Origin: Pseudomonadales bacterium
GTDB lineage: Bacteria; Pseudomonadota; Gammaproteobacteria; Pseudomonadales; Ketobacteraceae
NCBI GenBank assembly: GCA_002708905.1
Contig: PAPM01000025.1
Coordinates: 62,001-126,000, forward strand
Length of the DNA stretch: 64,000 bases
Direction: 5' to 3'
Shown: positions 1-8,406 of the stretch, piece after piece
Layout of the letters: each line of letters begins with the position of its first letter
Numbering within the stretch: the stretch's first letter is position 1
Notes under the pieces: model-generated
The model's input: only the letters and a program-made list of their open reading frames with translations
Databases searched by the model: none
Told to the model about the DNA's origin: nothing
Position numbers and translations under genes: made by a program

Positions 1-513
1 ACTCAGGCTGACCAAAATGGCGGCTATGGCGAACAGGGTGAAGGCAGAGGGATCGTCCAGCCGCAGCAGCTGCTGCGCCAAAGCCAAGGCCACCAGGTTG
101 ACCACCATGTAGATGGAAAACACCTTGCCACGCTGATCAGACGGCGTATAGCCATTCAACCAGCTCTCGATGACGGTGTAGAGTATCACCAGGGCAATGC
201 CGGTAAGCATCCGCAGCAACGTCCATACCCAGGGGTGGACAACCAACACGTGCAACAACACTGAGCAGGCACCCAATGCAGCGCAGAAAGCAAAGGTACG
301 GACATGACCTATGCGCTGAATAATGGGTAACGCCAGGAAAGTACCGATCAAAAATCCAACAAAATAGCCGGACATGATCAACCCCATACTGCTATCACTG
401 TAGCCTTCCATGCCCCCACGTATCGCCAACAGCGTGTTCAAAAGGCCGCTCCCAAGCAACAACAGCGCTACACCCATCAGTAACGCTCCAATAGGGAGTA
501 TCAGTGGCAGCAT
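1..513 (-). CDS. MFS transporter, N-terminal part (cut by window edge)
   Basis: Reading leftward from an ATG at 513, 171 codons are open to the window edge with no stop, so the C-terminal half lies outside. The visible protein is very hydrophobic, with about five or six membrane spans. After the second span comes a short basic loop (IIQRIGHVRT), and later a conserved-looking ESWLNG segment, typical of YcaD-like major facilitator proteins. A good Shine-Dalgarno (GGAGGTGA) lies just upstream of the ATG. It is divergent from the membrane protein at 666. The family is a sequence judgement; the substrate cannot be told. Confidence 0.8.
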   Translation of the reverse strand, partial: MLPLILPIGALLMGVALLLLGSGLLNTLLAIRGGMEGYSDSSMGLIMSGYFVGFLIGTFLALPIIQRIGHVRTFAFCAALGACSVLLHVLVVHPWVWTLLRMLTGIALVILYTVIESWLNGYTPSDQRGKVFSIYMVVNLVALALAQQLLRLDDPSAFTLFAIAAILVSLS

Positions 514-665
514 TATCTCACCTCCATAATAGACTTCGACTCTAGGATTTTTATGCTAACGTGATTTATAAGAGTTTTGAAATTTTGCTGATTGACCATT
601 CAATGGCAGTCCGCACTGAGATTCCTCGATTTTCGTTCACAGCCATAAAAACAGGGAGTACGCCC

Positions 666-1406
666 ATGAGTAACAACTATTCCGCCCCCAATGCCGCATT
701 GGTGGAAACCAACGAATCCAGTGACTCACTGGAAGCCGGTATTGAAGGCAACTATTCAGTGGAGCTGTCGGACATTCTGTCGGAGTCATGGCAAAAAACC
801 AAAGGGGCAAAGCGTTATATCCTGGGTGCAGGGATTCTCATGTACGTAATCGCCTTTGTGGCCATAACAATAATAACCGCTATCACCATGTTTGCCATTG
901 GGACAGACCCTGAATCACCCGGGCCCATGGCTATCCTGGTTCAAGTGTTGGTGCAAATTCTGTTTATGGCCTTGATTCTGCCTTTTTCAGCTGGAATTTT
1001 TGTGATGTGCCTGAAACAGGTGCAAGGCCAGCAACCTGAATTCGGGGACTTGTTTTCCTGCTTCAACAAAACCGGCAAGTTGCTGGGATGCATGATCCTG
1101 ATGTACATTATGATCTTTATCGGCTATTTGCTCTTTATCATTCCGGGCATTTACCTGAATTTCGCCTACATCCTGGCGATTCCTTTGATTGTGGATCGTG
1201 ACATGGGGCCCTGGGAAGCCCTGGAGACTTCCCGTAAGGCCATCACCAAACACTGGCTTTCCGTCTTTCTGTTTTTCATCGTGCTGACCATCATCATGCT
1301 GATCAGCATGTTGCCACTGATGATCGGTTTAATCTGGACTGTGCCACTGATGGCGATTGCCATGGCTGTGCTGTACCGGGAAGTGTTCGGCATCGCCAGT
1401 TATTAA
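666..1406 (+). CDS. Integral membrane protein of unknown function
   Basis: 246 aa. The frame is open from 561, but the ATG at 666 is preferred because GGGAG lies six bases before it and the upstream residues look non-coding. A polar N-terminus of about 55 residues (rich in Ser, Glu and Asn) is followed by five or six hydrophobic segments, with a soluble loop containing a WEALETSRKAI motif before the last pair. That loop-and-helix layout resembles the DUF975/glycerophosphodiester-phosphodiesterase membrane-domain class of small inner-membrane proteins. No catalytic residues are evident. It is a single gene, convergent with the dihydroorotate-dehydrogenase-like gene. Function unknown. Confidence 0.7.
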   Translation: MSNNYSAPNAALVETNESSDSLEAGIEGNYSVELSDILSESWQKTKGAKRYILGAGILMYVIAFVAITIITAITMFAIGTDPESPGPMAILVQVLVQILFMALILPFSAGIFVMCLKQVQGQQPEFGDLFSCFNKTGKLLGCMILMYIMIFIGYLLFIIPGIYLNFAYILAIPLIVDRDMGPWEALETSRKAITKHWLSVFLFFIVLTIIMLISMLPLMIGLIWTVPLMAIAMAVLYREVFGIASY

Positions 1407-1423
1407 TCAGCATGCAACGCTCT

Positions 1424-1451
1424 GGAGTCAGCGAGGTTATACCCTGACTCC
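1424..1451. terminator. Hairpin between convergent genes, weak terminator candidate
   Basis: GGAGTCAG at 1424-1431 pairs with CTGACTCC at 1444-1451 around a 12-base loop. It spans the stop codon of the leftward gene and lies 18 bases past the rightward stop. There is no U-run on either side, so an intrinsic terminator is doubtful. Confidence 0.3.
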
Positions 1452-2450
1452 GGGGCTGTATGAATAGCTGTCCAGCACCTCCATATAATTTTCCCGCTCA
1501 TAGCCTGCGGGGTTCACTGCATTTTGGTGACTGAGACTGCCTTTGAGCTGTTGCACTGATTCGTACTCTTTGTCTTCCATCCAGTGACTCATGCCACCCA
1601 GAATGTCCTGAATGACGCCCGGCCCGCCCTTCAACAACACACTGCACAGATGCACAACATCGGCACCGGCCAGTAACGCTTTCAACACATCCTGAAAGCC
1701 ATGAAAACCGCCGGTGGCGGCCAGGGTAAACTTAACCTGAGGCCGTAGCAGCGCCAGCCAGCGAATGCGCAGCAGGGTTTCCTGCCAGGAGGAAAGATTC
1801 AACTGGGGTTTGATTTGCAGTGTTTCCAGATCAATATCCGGCTGGTAGAAGCGATTGAACAGGGAAACACCGGCGGCGCCGCTGATTTCAAGCTCAGTAA
1901 CAAAATGCATCAACCCCGTGAACTGGTTGGATAACTTCACGGTACAGGGTATCTGCACAGACTCCACCAGACGCTGCACAATGTGATGGTAGCGTTCTTC
2001 GATGGCTTCACTGCGTGCACCGGGTTCGGCATTCATCCCATACAGGTTCAGCTCAATGGCATCGCCCCCCGCCTCTTCCAGATCCTTGGCATGGTCTACC
2101 CAGCCGCTGTCGGTAATCCCATTGAGACTCGCCACCACCGGAATAGACAGTGCAGACTTGTAACGCGCAATTTTTTCCAGGATCTGATCCAGCTTGGATT
2201 CAAAATTGTGGGCGGTGGGTAAGAAGCTGTCCGCCTCATGATGACCAATATCCTGCATCACCACAAAGCGATCCATTTTTTCCTGTTCGCGAATCAATTC
2301 TTCCTCAAAAATAGAGGGCAGGATCAACGCTGACGCACCAGCGTCTTCCAGCCGTCGGGCGTCGTCGAAGTGCCCGGTTAACGGGCTCGATGACGGCACC
2401 ACTGGATTTTTCAGATTCAATCCCAGATAGGTTGTTGTCAGGTCCACCAT
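1437..2450 (-). CDS. Dihydroorotate dehydrogenase-like FMN protein partnered with nifJ
   Basis: 337 aa, a TIM-barrel flavoprotein of the dihydroorotate dehydrogenase superfamily. The N-terminus (LGLNLKNPVVPSSSPLT), a central SLNGITDSGW segment and the C-terminal AATGGFHG and GADVVHLCSVLL phosphate-binding strands are recognisable. Its start overlaps the nifJ stop by one base (TAATG), so the two are translationally coupled. This DHOD-like protein is often found beside pyruvate:ferredoxin oxidoreductase genes in bacteria, so it is probably not the pyrimidine enzyme PyrD. A role in electron transfer or in a related 2-oxoacid/dihydropyrimidine reaction is only inferred. The actual substrate is unknown. 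Confidence 0.8.
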   Translation of the reverse strand: MVDLTTTYLGLNLKNPVVPSSSPLTGHFDDARRLEDAGASALILPSIFEEELIREQEKMDRFVVMQDIGHHEADSFLPTAHNFESKLDQILEKIARYKSALSIPVVASLNGITDSGWVDHAKDLEEAGGDAIELNLYGMNAEPGARSEAIEERYHHIVQRLVESVQIPCTVKLSNQFTGLMHFVTELEISGAAGVSLFNRFYQPDIDLETLQIKPQLNLSSWQETLLRIRWLALLRPQVKFTLAATGGFHGFQDVLKALLAGADVVHLCSVLLKGGPGVIQDILGGMSHWMEDKEYESVQQLKGSLSHQNAVNPAGYERENYMEVLDSYSYSPGVRV

Positions 2451-5400
2451 TATTGAATCTCCTCATCCCAGTCCAGTGATGCCAGCTGTTGATAGCGCTC
2501 GTAACGTTGTTTCACTTCTTCCCGTGCCTGGTTCAGCAGCTCTTCTGCCCGTTCCGGGTGGGTATTCCACAACATATTGAAGCGGGTTTCGCTCTTCACA
2601 AAGTCCGCATAATCAATGGACGGAGGCTTGGAATCCAATTTCAGGGGATTAGTGCCCTGCTCGGCTTTGCGGGGATCAAAGCGGAACAGCGGCCAGTGGC
2701 CGCTATCCACTGCCAGATTCTGCTGGCGATGGTTATTGCTCATATCCACACCGTGGGCGATGCAGGGCGCATAAGCAATTATCAGCGAGGGTCCCGGATA
2801 CGCCTCCGCCTCCAGGAAGGTATGCAGGGTGTGAACGTCCTTCGCACCATAAGCCACATGGGCCACGTAAACATTTTCATAGGTCATGGCAATGCGGGCC
2901 AGATCCTTTTTGCCGGTAGGTTTGCCACTGGCGGAGAACTTGGCCACCGCACCGCGAGGTGTGGCTTTTGAAGTCTGGCCGCCGGTATTGGAATACACCT
3001 CGGTATCCAACACCAGAATATTCACATCGCGGCCGGATGCCAGCACATGATCCAGGCCACCGTAACCGATGTCATAGGCCCAACCATCACCGCCGATAAT
3101 CCAGATACTCTTGCGCACCAAAGCATCCAGCACCGATTCCAGTTGCCGGGCATGGGGATCGTCCACACTACTGAGCAGACCTCGGACCTGCTCCACCCGC
3201 TGACGTTGTTCATACAAATCCGCTTCACTCGCCTGGGTCGCGTTTAGAATGGAATCAACCAGCTCCTGATTAATGTTTCCTGCCAACTTACGCAGGCAGT
3301 CTTGGGCAATAATGCGTTGCTGATCGTAAGCCGCGCGAATACCCAAGCCGAATTCCGCGTTGTCTTCAAACAGGGAATTATTCCAGGCCGGGCCGCGACC
3401 TTCTGCATTTTTGGCCCAAGGCGTGGTGGGCAGGTTGCCACCGTAAATGGAAGAACAGCCGGTGGCATTGGCCACCACCATGCGATCGCCAAATAACTGG
3501 CTGGCCAGTTTGATATACGGAGTTTCACCACAGCCGCTGCAGGCACCGGAAAATTCAAACAGAGGCTCCAGCAACATGGAACCCTTCATGGTATTGGCTT
3601 TCACTTCACGCCTATCCATATCCGGCAGGCTGAGGAAATAATCCCAGTTGATTTTTTCCTGCTCTTTCAATGGCTCAATAGGTGCCATGTTGACCGCTTT
3701 GTGGCTCGCATTACTTTTGTCACGAATTGGGCAAATGTCCACGCAGAGGGAACAGCCGGTACAATCCTCCGGCGCTACCTGATAGCTGATATGGGTGCCC
3801 TGGGGATAATCCTTGCCTTTGATCTGCACGTGTTTGAAGGTGGGCGGGGCATCCACCACGGCTTCGGCAGGAAACGCTTTACTGCGAATCACACCATGCG
3901 GGCAAACAAATGCGCACTTGCCGCAGTGGGTACACAGGTCTTCATCCCACACTGGAATTTCCAGGCTGATATTGCGCTTTTCAATTCTCGCCGTGCTCAG
4001 TGGATAGGTGCCATCCGGTGGCAACTGGCTCACCGGAATCAGATCACCGCGACCGGCAATAATTTCCGCCGTTACGTTCTTGATGAAATAATCGCTGATG
4101 CCGGCACCCACTTCATGAATTTCAAAGTTGGAATTCACATCGCCCGGTAACGGTACTTTAACCAGGGCCGCCAGGGTATTATCAATGGCTTCGAAATTGC
4201 GGCGGGTAATGTGGCGCCCTTTGCGGCCGTAGGTTTTTTCCACCGAGGCTTTGATCTGTTTGATCGCGTCATCTTTCGGAAGCACGCCGGAGATGGCAAA
4301 GAACACCGTTTGCATCACGGTATTGATGCGCCGCCCCATCCCACTCTGCTGCGCCACCGCATAGGCATCAATGATGTAGAGGCTGATGTTTTTACTGATG
4401 ATGTGTTCCTGAGCGGAACGGGGCAACGAAGCCCATACCTGATCCTGGGACAACGACGTATTCAAGACAAAGACCGCGTTGGGTGCCGCCTTTTTCAACA
4501 TGTCGTACTTTTCCAGGAACACGGTCTGGTGACAACCAACGAATTGCGCCCGGTTATCGCCGATCAGATAGGAAGAACGAATCGGCTGCTTGCCGAAACG
4601 CAGGTGGGAAACAGTCACCGCTCCGGATTTTTTCGAATCATAGACAAAATAGCCCTGCGCATTCAGGTCCGTGCATTCACCGATGATCTTGATGCTGTTC
4701 TTGTTCGCACTCACTGTGCCGTCAGAGCCCAAACCGTAGAACAGACATTCGATGGTGTCCTGCTGGGCTTGCGCTGCGGGCGCTGATGCTTCGTCCCAGG
4801 GCAGGCTGTGGCCCGTGACATCATCGTGAATGCCTACCGTGAAATGATTTTTCGGCAACGACTGTTTTAGATTATCAAACACAGAGCAGACCATGCCGGG
4901 GGTAAATTCCTTGGAAGATAGACCAAAGCGCCCGCCCAATACTTTGGGAATGTCCGCAAACGGCAACGAGCCTTGACAGATGCCCTCCATCACCGCCGCC
5001 GCCACATCCTTGTAAAGGGGTTCACCTTCCGCGCCCGGCTCCTTGGTGCGATCCAGCACCGCAATGGCCCGGGTAGTGGTGGGCAAGGCCGCCAACAGAG
5101 CCCGGCCGTCAAAGGGACGATATAAGCGCGGTTTCAACACGCCTACCTTTTCACCCTGAGCCTGAAGTGCCGACACCGTTTCAGCCACGGTTTCCGCGCC
5201 GGAGCCCATCACGATGATGATCCGCTCCGCATCCTCTGCACCTTCGTAATCAAACAGCCTGTAATGACGCCCCGTGAGCTGGCCAAACTGGTCCATGGAC
5301 TGCTGCAGAATTTCAGGAAACCGCTCGTAGTAGGGGTTCACGGTTTCCCTTGCCTGAAAGAACACATCCGGATTCTGGGAGGTACCCCGAATCACCGGAT

Positions 5401-6043
5401 GATCCGGAGACAACGCCCGCTGCCGATGCTCGCGAATGGCCTGGGTGTTGATCATGGCAGCAATGGTGTCGTCCTCAATCAAACGAATCTTGGCCACTTC
5501 ATGGGAGGTACGGAAGCCATCAAAAAAGTGCAGCACCGGCAAGCGGCTGTTCAAGGTGGCGGCCTGAGTGATCAGCGCCATATCATGGGCTTCCTGCACG
5601 CTGTTGGAGGCCACCATGGCGAAACCGGTGCCCCGGGCGGACATCACATCACTGTGATCGGCAAAGATGGACAGTGCCTGGGCCGCCACCGATCGGGCTG
5701 CGATATGAAACACCGTGGGAGTCAGCTCTCCCGCAATTTTGTACATGTTGGGCAGCATCAACAGCAAACCCTGGGAGGCGGTAAACGTGGTAGCCAGCGT
5801 ACCCGCCTGCAACGCGCCGTGGATGGCACCCGCTGCTCCTGCTTCACTTTGCATCTCGATGATTTGCGGCACCGAGCCGAAGATGTTGGGCCGCTGCTGG
5901 GCAGACCAGGCATCGGCGTGCTCCCCCATGGGTGAGGCCGGTGTAATTGGATAAATGGCAATAACCTCATTGGTTTTGTGGGCGATATACGCCACCGCTT
6001 CATTGCCATCAATGGTTACATAACGTACTGACGGATCGGGCAT
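2450..6043 (-). CDS. nifJ: Pyruvate:ferredoxin (flavodoxin) oxidoreductase
   Basis: 1197 aa, the full length of a single-chain PFOR/NifJ. It oxidises pyruvate and CoA to acetyl-CoA and CO2 and passes electrons to ferredoxin or flavodoxin, using thiamine diphosphate and three 4Fe-4S clusters. Visible features in order: the N-terminal pyrimidine-binding domain with YPITPASPMGE; the gamma-type domain; a two-cluster ferredoxin insert (CTHCGKCAFVCP near residue 700 and CTGCSLCVDICP near 760); and the C-terminal TPP domain with ACSGCGE (about 834) and GGDGWAYDIGYGG (about 984) plus the NTGGQTSKATPRGA loop. A purine-rich Shine-Dalgarno (GGGGAGAGG) precedes the ATG. It heads a two-gene operon with the DHOD-like protein. 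The enzyme is normally oxygen-sensitive. Confidence 0.95.
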   Translation of the reverse strand: MPDPSVRYVTIDGNEAVAYIAHKTNEVIAIYPITPASPMGEHADAWSAQQRPNIFGSVPQIIEMQSEAGAAGAIHGALQAGTLATTFTASQGLLLMLPNMYKIAGELTPTVFHIAARSVAAQALSIFADHSDVMSARGTGFAMVASNSVQEAHDMALITQAATLNSRLPVLHFFDGFRTSHEVAKIRLIEDDTIAAMINTQAIREHRQRALSPDHPVIRGTSQNPDVFFQARETVNPYYERFPEILQQSMDQFGQLTGRHYRLFDYEGAEDAERIIIVMGSGAETVAETVSALQAQGEKVGVLKPRLYRPFDGRALLAALPTTTRAIAVLDRTKEPGAEGEPLYKDVAAAVMEGICQGSLPFADIPKVLGGRFGLSSKEFTPGMVCSVFDNLKQSLPKNHFTVGIHDDVTGHSLPWDEASAPAAQAQQDTIECLFYGLGSDGTVSANKNSIKIIGECTDLNAQGYFVYDSKKSGAVTVSHLRFGKQPIRSSYLIGDNRAQFVGCHQTVFLEKYDMLKKAAPNAVFVLNTSLSQDQVWASLPRSAQEHIISKNISLYIIDAYAVAQQSGMGRRINTVMQTVFFAISGVLPKDDAIKQIKASVEKTYGRKGRHITRRNFEAIDNTLAALVKVPLPGDVNSNFEIHEVGAGISDYFIKNVTAEIIAGRGDLIPVSQLPPDGTYPLSTARIEKRNISLEIPVWDEDLCTHCGKCAFVCPHGVIRSKAFPAEAVVDAPPTFKHVQIKGKDYPQGTHISYQVAPEDCTGCSLCVDICPIRDKSNASHKAVNMAPIEPLKEQEKINWDYFLSLPDMDRREVKANTMKGSMLLEPLFEFSGACSGCGETPYIKLASQLFGDRMVVANATGCSSIYGGNLPTTPWAKNAEGRGPAWNNSLFEDNAEFGLGIRAAYDQQRIIAQDCLRKLAGNINQELVDSILNATQASEADLYEQRQRVEQVRGLLSSVDDPHARQLESVLDALVRKSIWIIGGDGWAYDIGYGGLDHVLASGRDVNILVLDTEVYSNTGGQTSKATPRGAVAKFSASGKPTGKKDLARIAMTYENVYVAHVAYGAKDVHTLHTFLEAEAYPGPSLIIAYAPCIAHGVDMSNNHRQQNLAVDSGHWPLFRFDPRKAEQGTNPLKLDSKPPSIDYADFVKSETRFNMLWNTHPERAEELLNQAREEVKQRYERYQQLASLDWDEEIQ

Positions 6044-6196
6044 CAGCCTCTCCCCTGTTCCCGGACACAGATCTCAGCACTGTTGCACGATGCCCGGGGG
6101 GCAAATTGATCTGGAACAAGGGTGAAAGGGATTTTACGAAACAGTCACATGAGTTAGGCTGTGGAAAACATAAAAATAAAAAGCGGGGGGAACATC

Positions 6197-7912
6197 ATGT
6201 CCAAACCCAAGCCGGATAAACCTGAACAGACAGGCCTGTCCCGTCGTGCCATTATCAAGGGCGCCCTGGCGGGCAGCGCGGTAGCAGCCACCAGCCTGAC
6301 CGGGCCAGCGCTGGCCGGTCCTGAAAGCGTGGCACGATATTTTGATGCCGTCGTCGTGGGCGGAGGGCTCTCCGGACTGGCCGCTGCCCTGGAGCTGAAA
6401 CGTCAGGGTAAGAGTGTACTGGTGCTGGAAGCCCGTAATCGGGTGGGTGGACGGGTTTTCAGTTTCAACAGTCCGGGACAGTTTCAACACCTGACCGTCG
6501 ACGGTGGTGCTGAATTTATCGGTGATCCCCAGTTGCGCATGATGGAATTGGCACAACGCTACAGCATCACCCCGGTACCCACGTTTAACCAGGGCCGAAA
6601 CATTTATTATCGCCGTGCCAAAGCCACTACCTTTAACGCCCAAGGACCGTTCGGTGCTGTTCCCATCGATTACGGCGTGTTCCAGCTGGCCATTGCCCAG
6701 GAAGCCATCCGGGCGGAGTCAAAACGTTTTCCGGTGGGCAAACCCTGGCTGCATCCCAAAGCGGAATACTACGATCAGATGAACTTTGAGCGCTGGATCA
6801 TCAAGCACATTGTGTCCAATGCCGCCCGCAACCTGATGCGGCTGTTCTGTTCTTCTTTGCTGAGTGTGCATCCCAGTGAAGTGTCGGCTTTGTTTATGTT
6901 TCACTATGTGGCAGCGGCCGGCCATGAGGATTTGAACGGCTCCCCGGAAGCCCTGTCCAACGTCGAGGCCAGGCTGAACGGCGCGGACATTGGTGGCGGT
7001 CAACAATATATTCTGGAGGGCGGCGCCCAACAGTTTGCCTGGGCTCTGCTGCAGGAGTTCTTAACCGACTACACCAGCAAGCCACTGGGGCAACCGCGTT
7101 ACGATACTAGCGTTCTGCCAGATTTCGACCGCAACAGCGAGCGCTACTTCGAATATCAATCCGGCCTGGCACTGCAACTGGAATCACCGGTGCGTAAAAT
7201 CAATAAAGATCAGGATAGTGGCATTTTTACCCTGCAATCCGATCGCCTTAGGGTGGAAACCCAGCAGGTTATCGTTGCTCTACCCCCGGCTGTCATTAAA
7301 AACATCGAGTTCAACCCCGCACTGCCGGCGGGCCGGATGCAACTGCATGATCGTATGCCCATGGGCTCCATTGCCAAGGCGATGATTTATTACGAGACCC
7401 CATTCTGGAAAGAGCAGGGCCTCACCGGCCAGGTCATCAGTGACTTAAGCGGCGACAGCGGACCCATCGATGTCATTTACGATAACTCTCCTCAACCCAC
7501 TGCTGATATGCCCAATCCCCCAGGCATTCTGATTGGATTTATCTCCGGCAAAGCCATGCGGGAGCTGGACAACCTGACCAACCAGGTTGATGCGGAGCAG
7601 GATGGCAGTGGCGATTTTTACCAGCAGGTGCGTGAGCGCTGCATTAACAGCCTGGTGCAATACTTCGGTGAAGACGCCGGCGCTGACCACGTTTTAGATT
7701 TTGCTTTGAACCGTTGGGATGATGAGATTTGGTCCCGGGGAGGGCCCACCGGCATCGGCACACCGGGAGTCATCACCGGCTTCTGGGAACAGCATTTACG
7801 GGAACCTTTGAATGGCCTCTACTGGGCCGGCACCGAAACTGCAGATTACTGGGCCGGCTATATGGAAGGTGCGGTGCGGGCAGGCATTCGTGCCGCCCGG
7901 GAGACACTGTAG
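6197..7912 (+). CDS. Tat-exported flavin amine oxidase
   Basis: 571 aa from the ATG at 6197, preceded by GGGGGGAA; the frame is open 12 codons further up but without a better start. A twin-arginine signal (LSRRAIIKG, then a short hydrophobic stretch ending GPALA) predicts folded export to the periplasm. The FAD-binding Rossmann motif VVGGGLSGLAAALEL and EARNRVGGRV lie near residues 50-85, and the C-terminal FAD loop GLYWAGTETADYWAGYMEGAV is canonical for the monoamine/polyamine oxidase family. The likely reaction is oxidative deamination of an amine or amino acid to aldehyde, ammonia and H2O2. It is the first of three genes on this strand, with a lipoprotein and an M20 hydrolase behind it. 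The substrate is unknown. Confidence 0.9.
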   Translation: MSKPKPDKPEQTGLSRRAIIKGALAGSAVAATSLTGPALAGPESVARYFDAVVVGGGLSGLAAALELKRQGKSVLVLEARNRVGGRVFSFNSPGQFQHLTVDGGAEFIGDPQLRMMELAQRYSITPVPTFNQGRNIYYRRAKATTFNAQGPFGAVPIDYGVFQLAIAQEAIRAESKRFPVGKPWLHPKAEYYDQMNFERWIIKHIVSNAARNLMRLFCSSLLSVHPSEVSALFMFHYVAAAGHEDLNGSPEALSNVEARLNGADIGGGQQYILEGGAQQFAWALLQEFLTDYTSKPLGQPRYDTSVLPDFDRNSERYFEYQSGLALQLESPVRKINKDQDSGIFTLQSDRLRVETQQVIVALPPAVIKNIEFNPALPAGRMQLHDRMPMGSIAKAMIYYETPFWKEQGLTGQVISDLSGDSGPIDVIYDNSPQPTADMPNPPGILIGFISGKAMRELDNLTNQVDAEQDGSGDFYQQVRERCINSLVQYFGEDAGADHVLDFALNRWDDEIWSRGGPTGIGTPGVITGFWEQHLREPLNGLYWAGTETADYWAGYMEGAVRAGIRAARETL

Positions 7913-7915
7913 GAT

Positions 7916-8350
7916 ATGAAAGGTGCGATTCTGCCGGCACTCATTGTTATGCTCCTGCTCAGTTGCGGCAAATCAGACAGCACGGAGCAGATCATCATAG
8001 CCAATATCACGGCCTTGGAAGCAGGCATCGAAGAAAAAGACCCTGAGCAGGTACTGGATTTGATCCATGAAAATTTTGGTACCCGCACCGGCGCCGACAA
8101 ACTGTGGATAAAACGAACCATGGCGTTCTACATGCTGAGACACCCTAATATCGAAATTGTCACCAGTAACCTGCATATCGATTTAGAGCCGGAGCAGCAA
8201 CCGCACACAGCCCATGCCCATTTTTCGGCACTGGTTACCGGCGGAGAGGGCCTGATTCCTGAGCAAGGCGCACTCTATCAGATTGAAACCGAATGGCGCC
8301 TGCAGGGAGACCAATGGCAACTGGTGTATGCAGACTGGCAACGACCTTGA
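7916..8350 (+). CDS. Small lipoprotein, NTF2/SnoaL-like
   Basis: 144 aa. It starts three bases after the amine oxidase stop, so the two are almost certainly co-transcribed. The N-terminus is a short lipoprotein signal with the lipobox LLSC (Cys about residue 17). The mature part begins with a long helix (IANITALEAGIEEKDPEQVLDLIHENF) and ends with beta strands finishing WRLQGDQWQLVYADWQ. That is the layout of NTF2-like (SnoaL/DUF4440-type) domains. I infer a periplasmic membrane-anchored helper for the oxidase. The fold is a guess and no function is known. Confidence 0.75.
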   Translation: MKGAILPALIVMLLLSCGKSDSTEQIIIANITALEAGIEEKDPEQVLDLIHENFGTRTGADKLWIKRTMAFYMLRHPNIEIVTSNLHIDLEPEQQPHTAHAHFSALVTGGEGLIPEQGALYQIETEWRLQGDQWQLVYADWQRP

Positions 8351-8406
8351 GTTTTAGAACCAGGCTCAGTAGAGTGACATTAATATTGGATTGAGGAGAG
8401 ATCACC

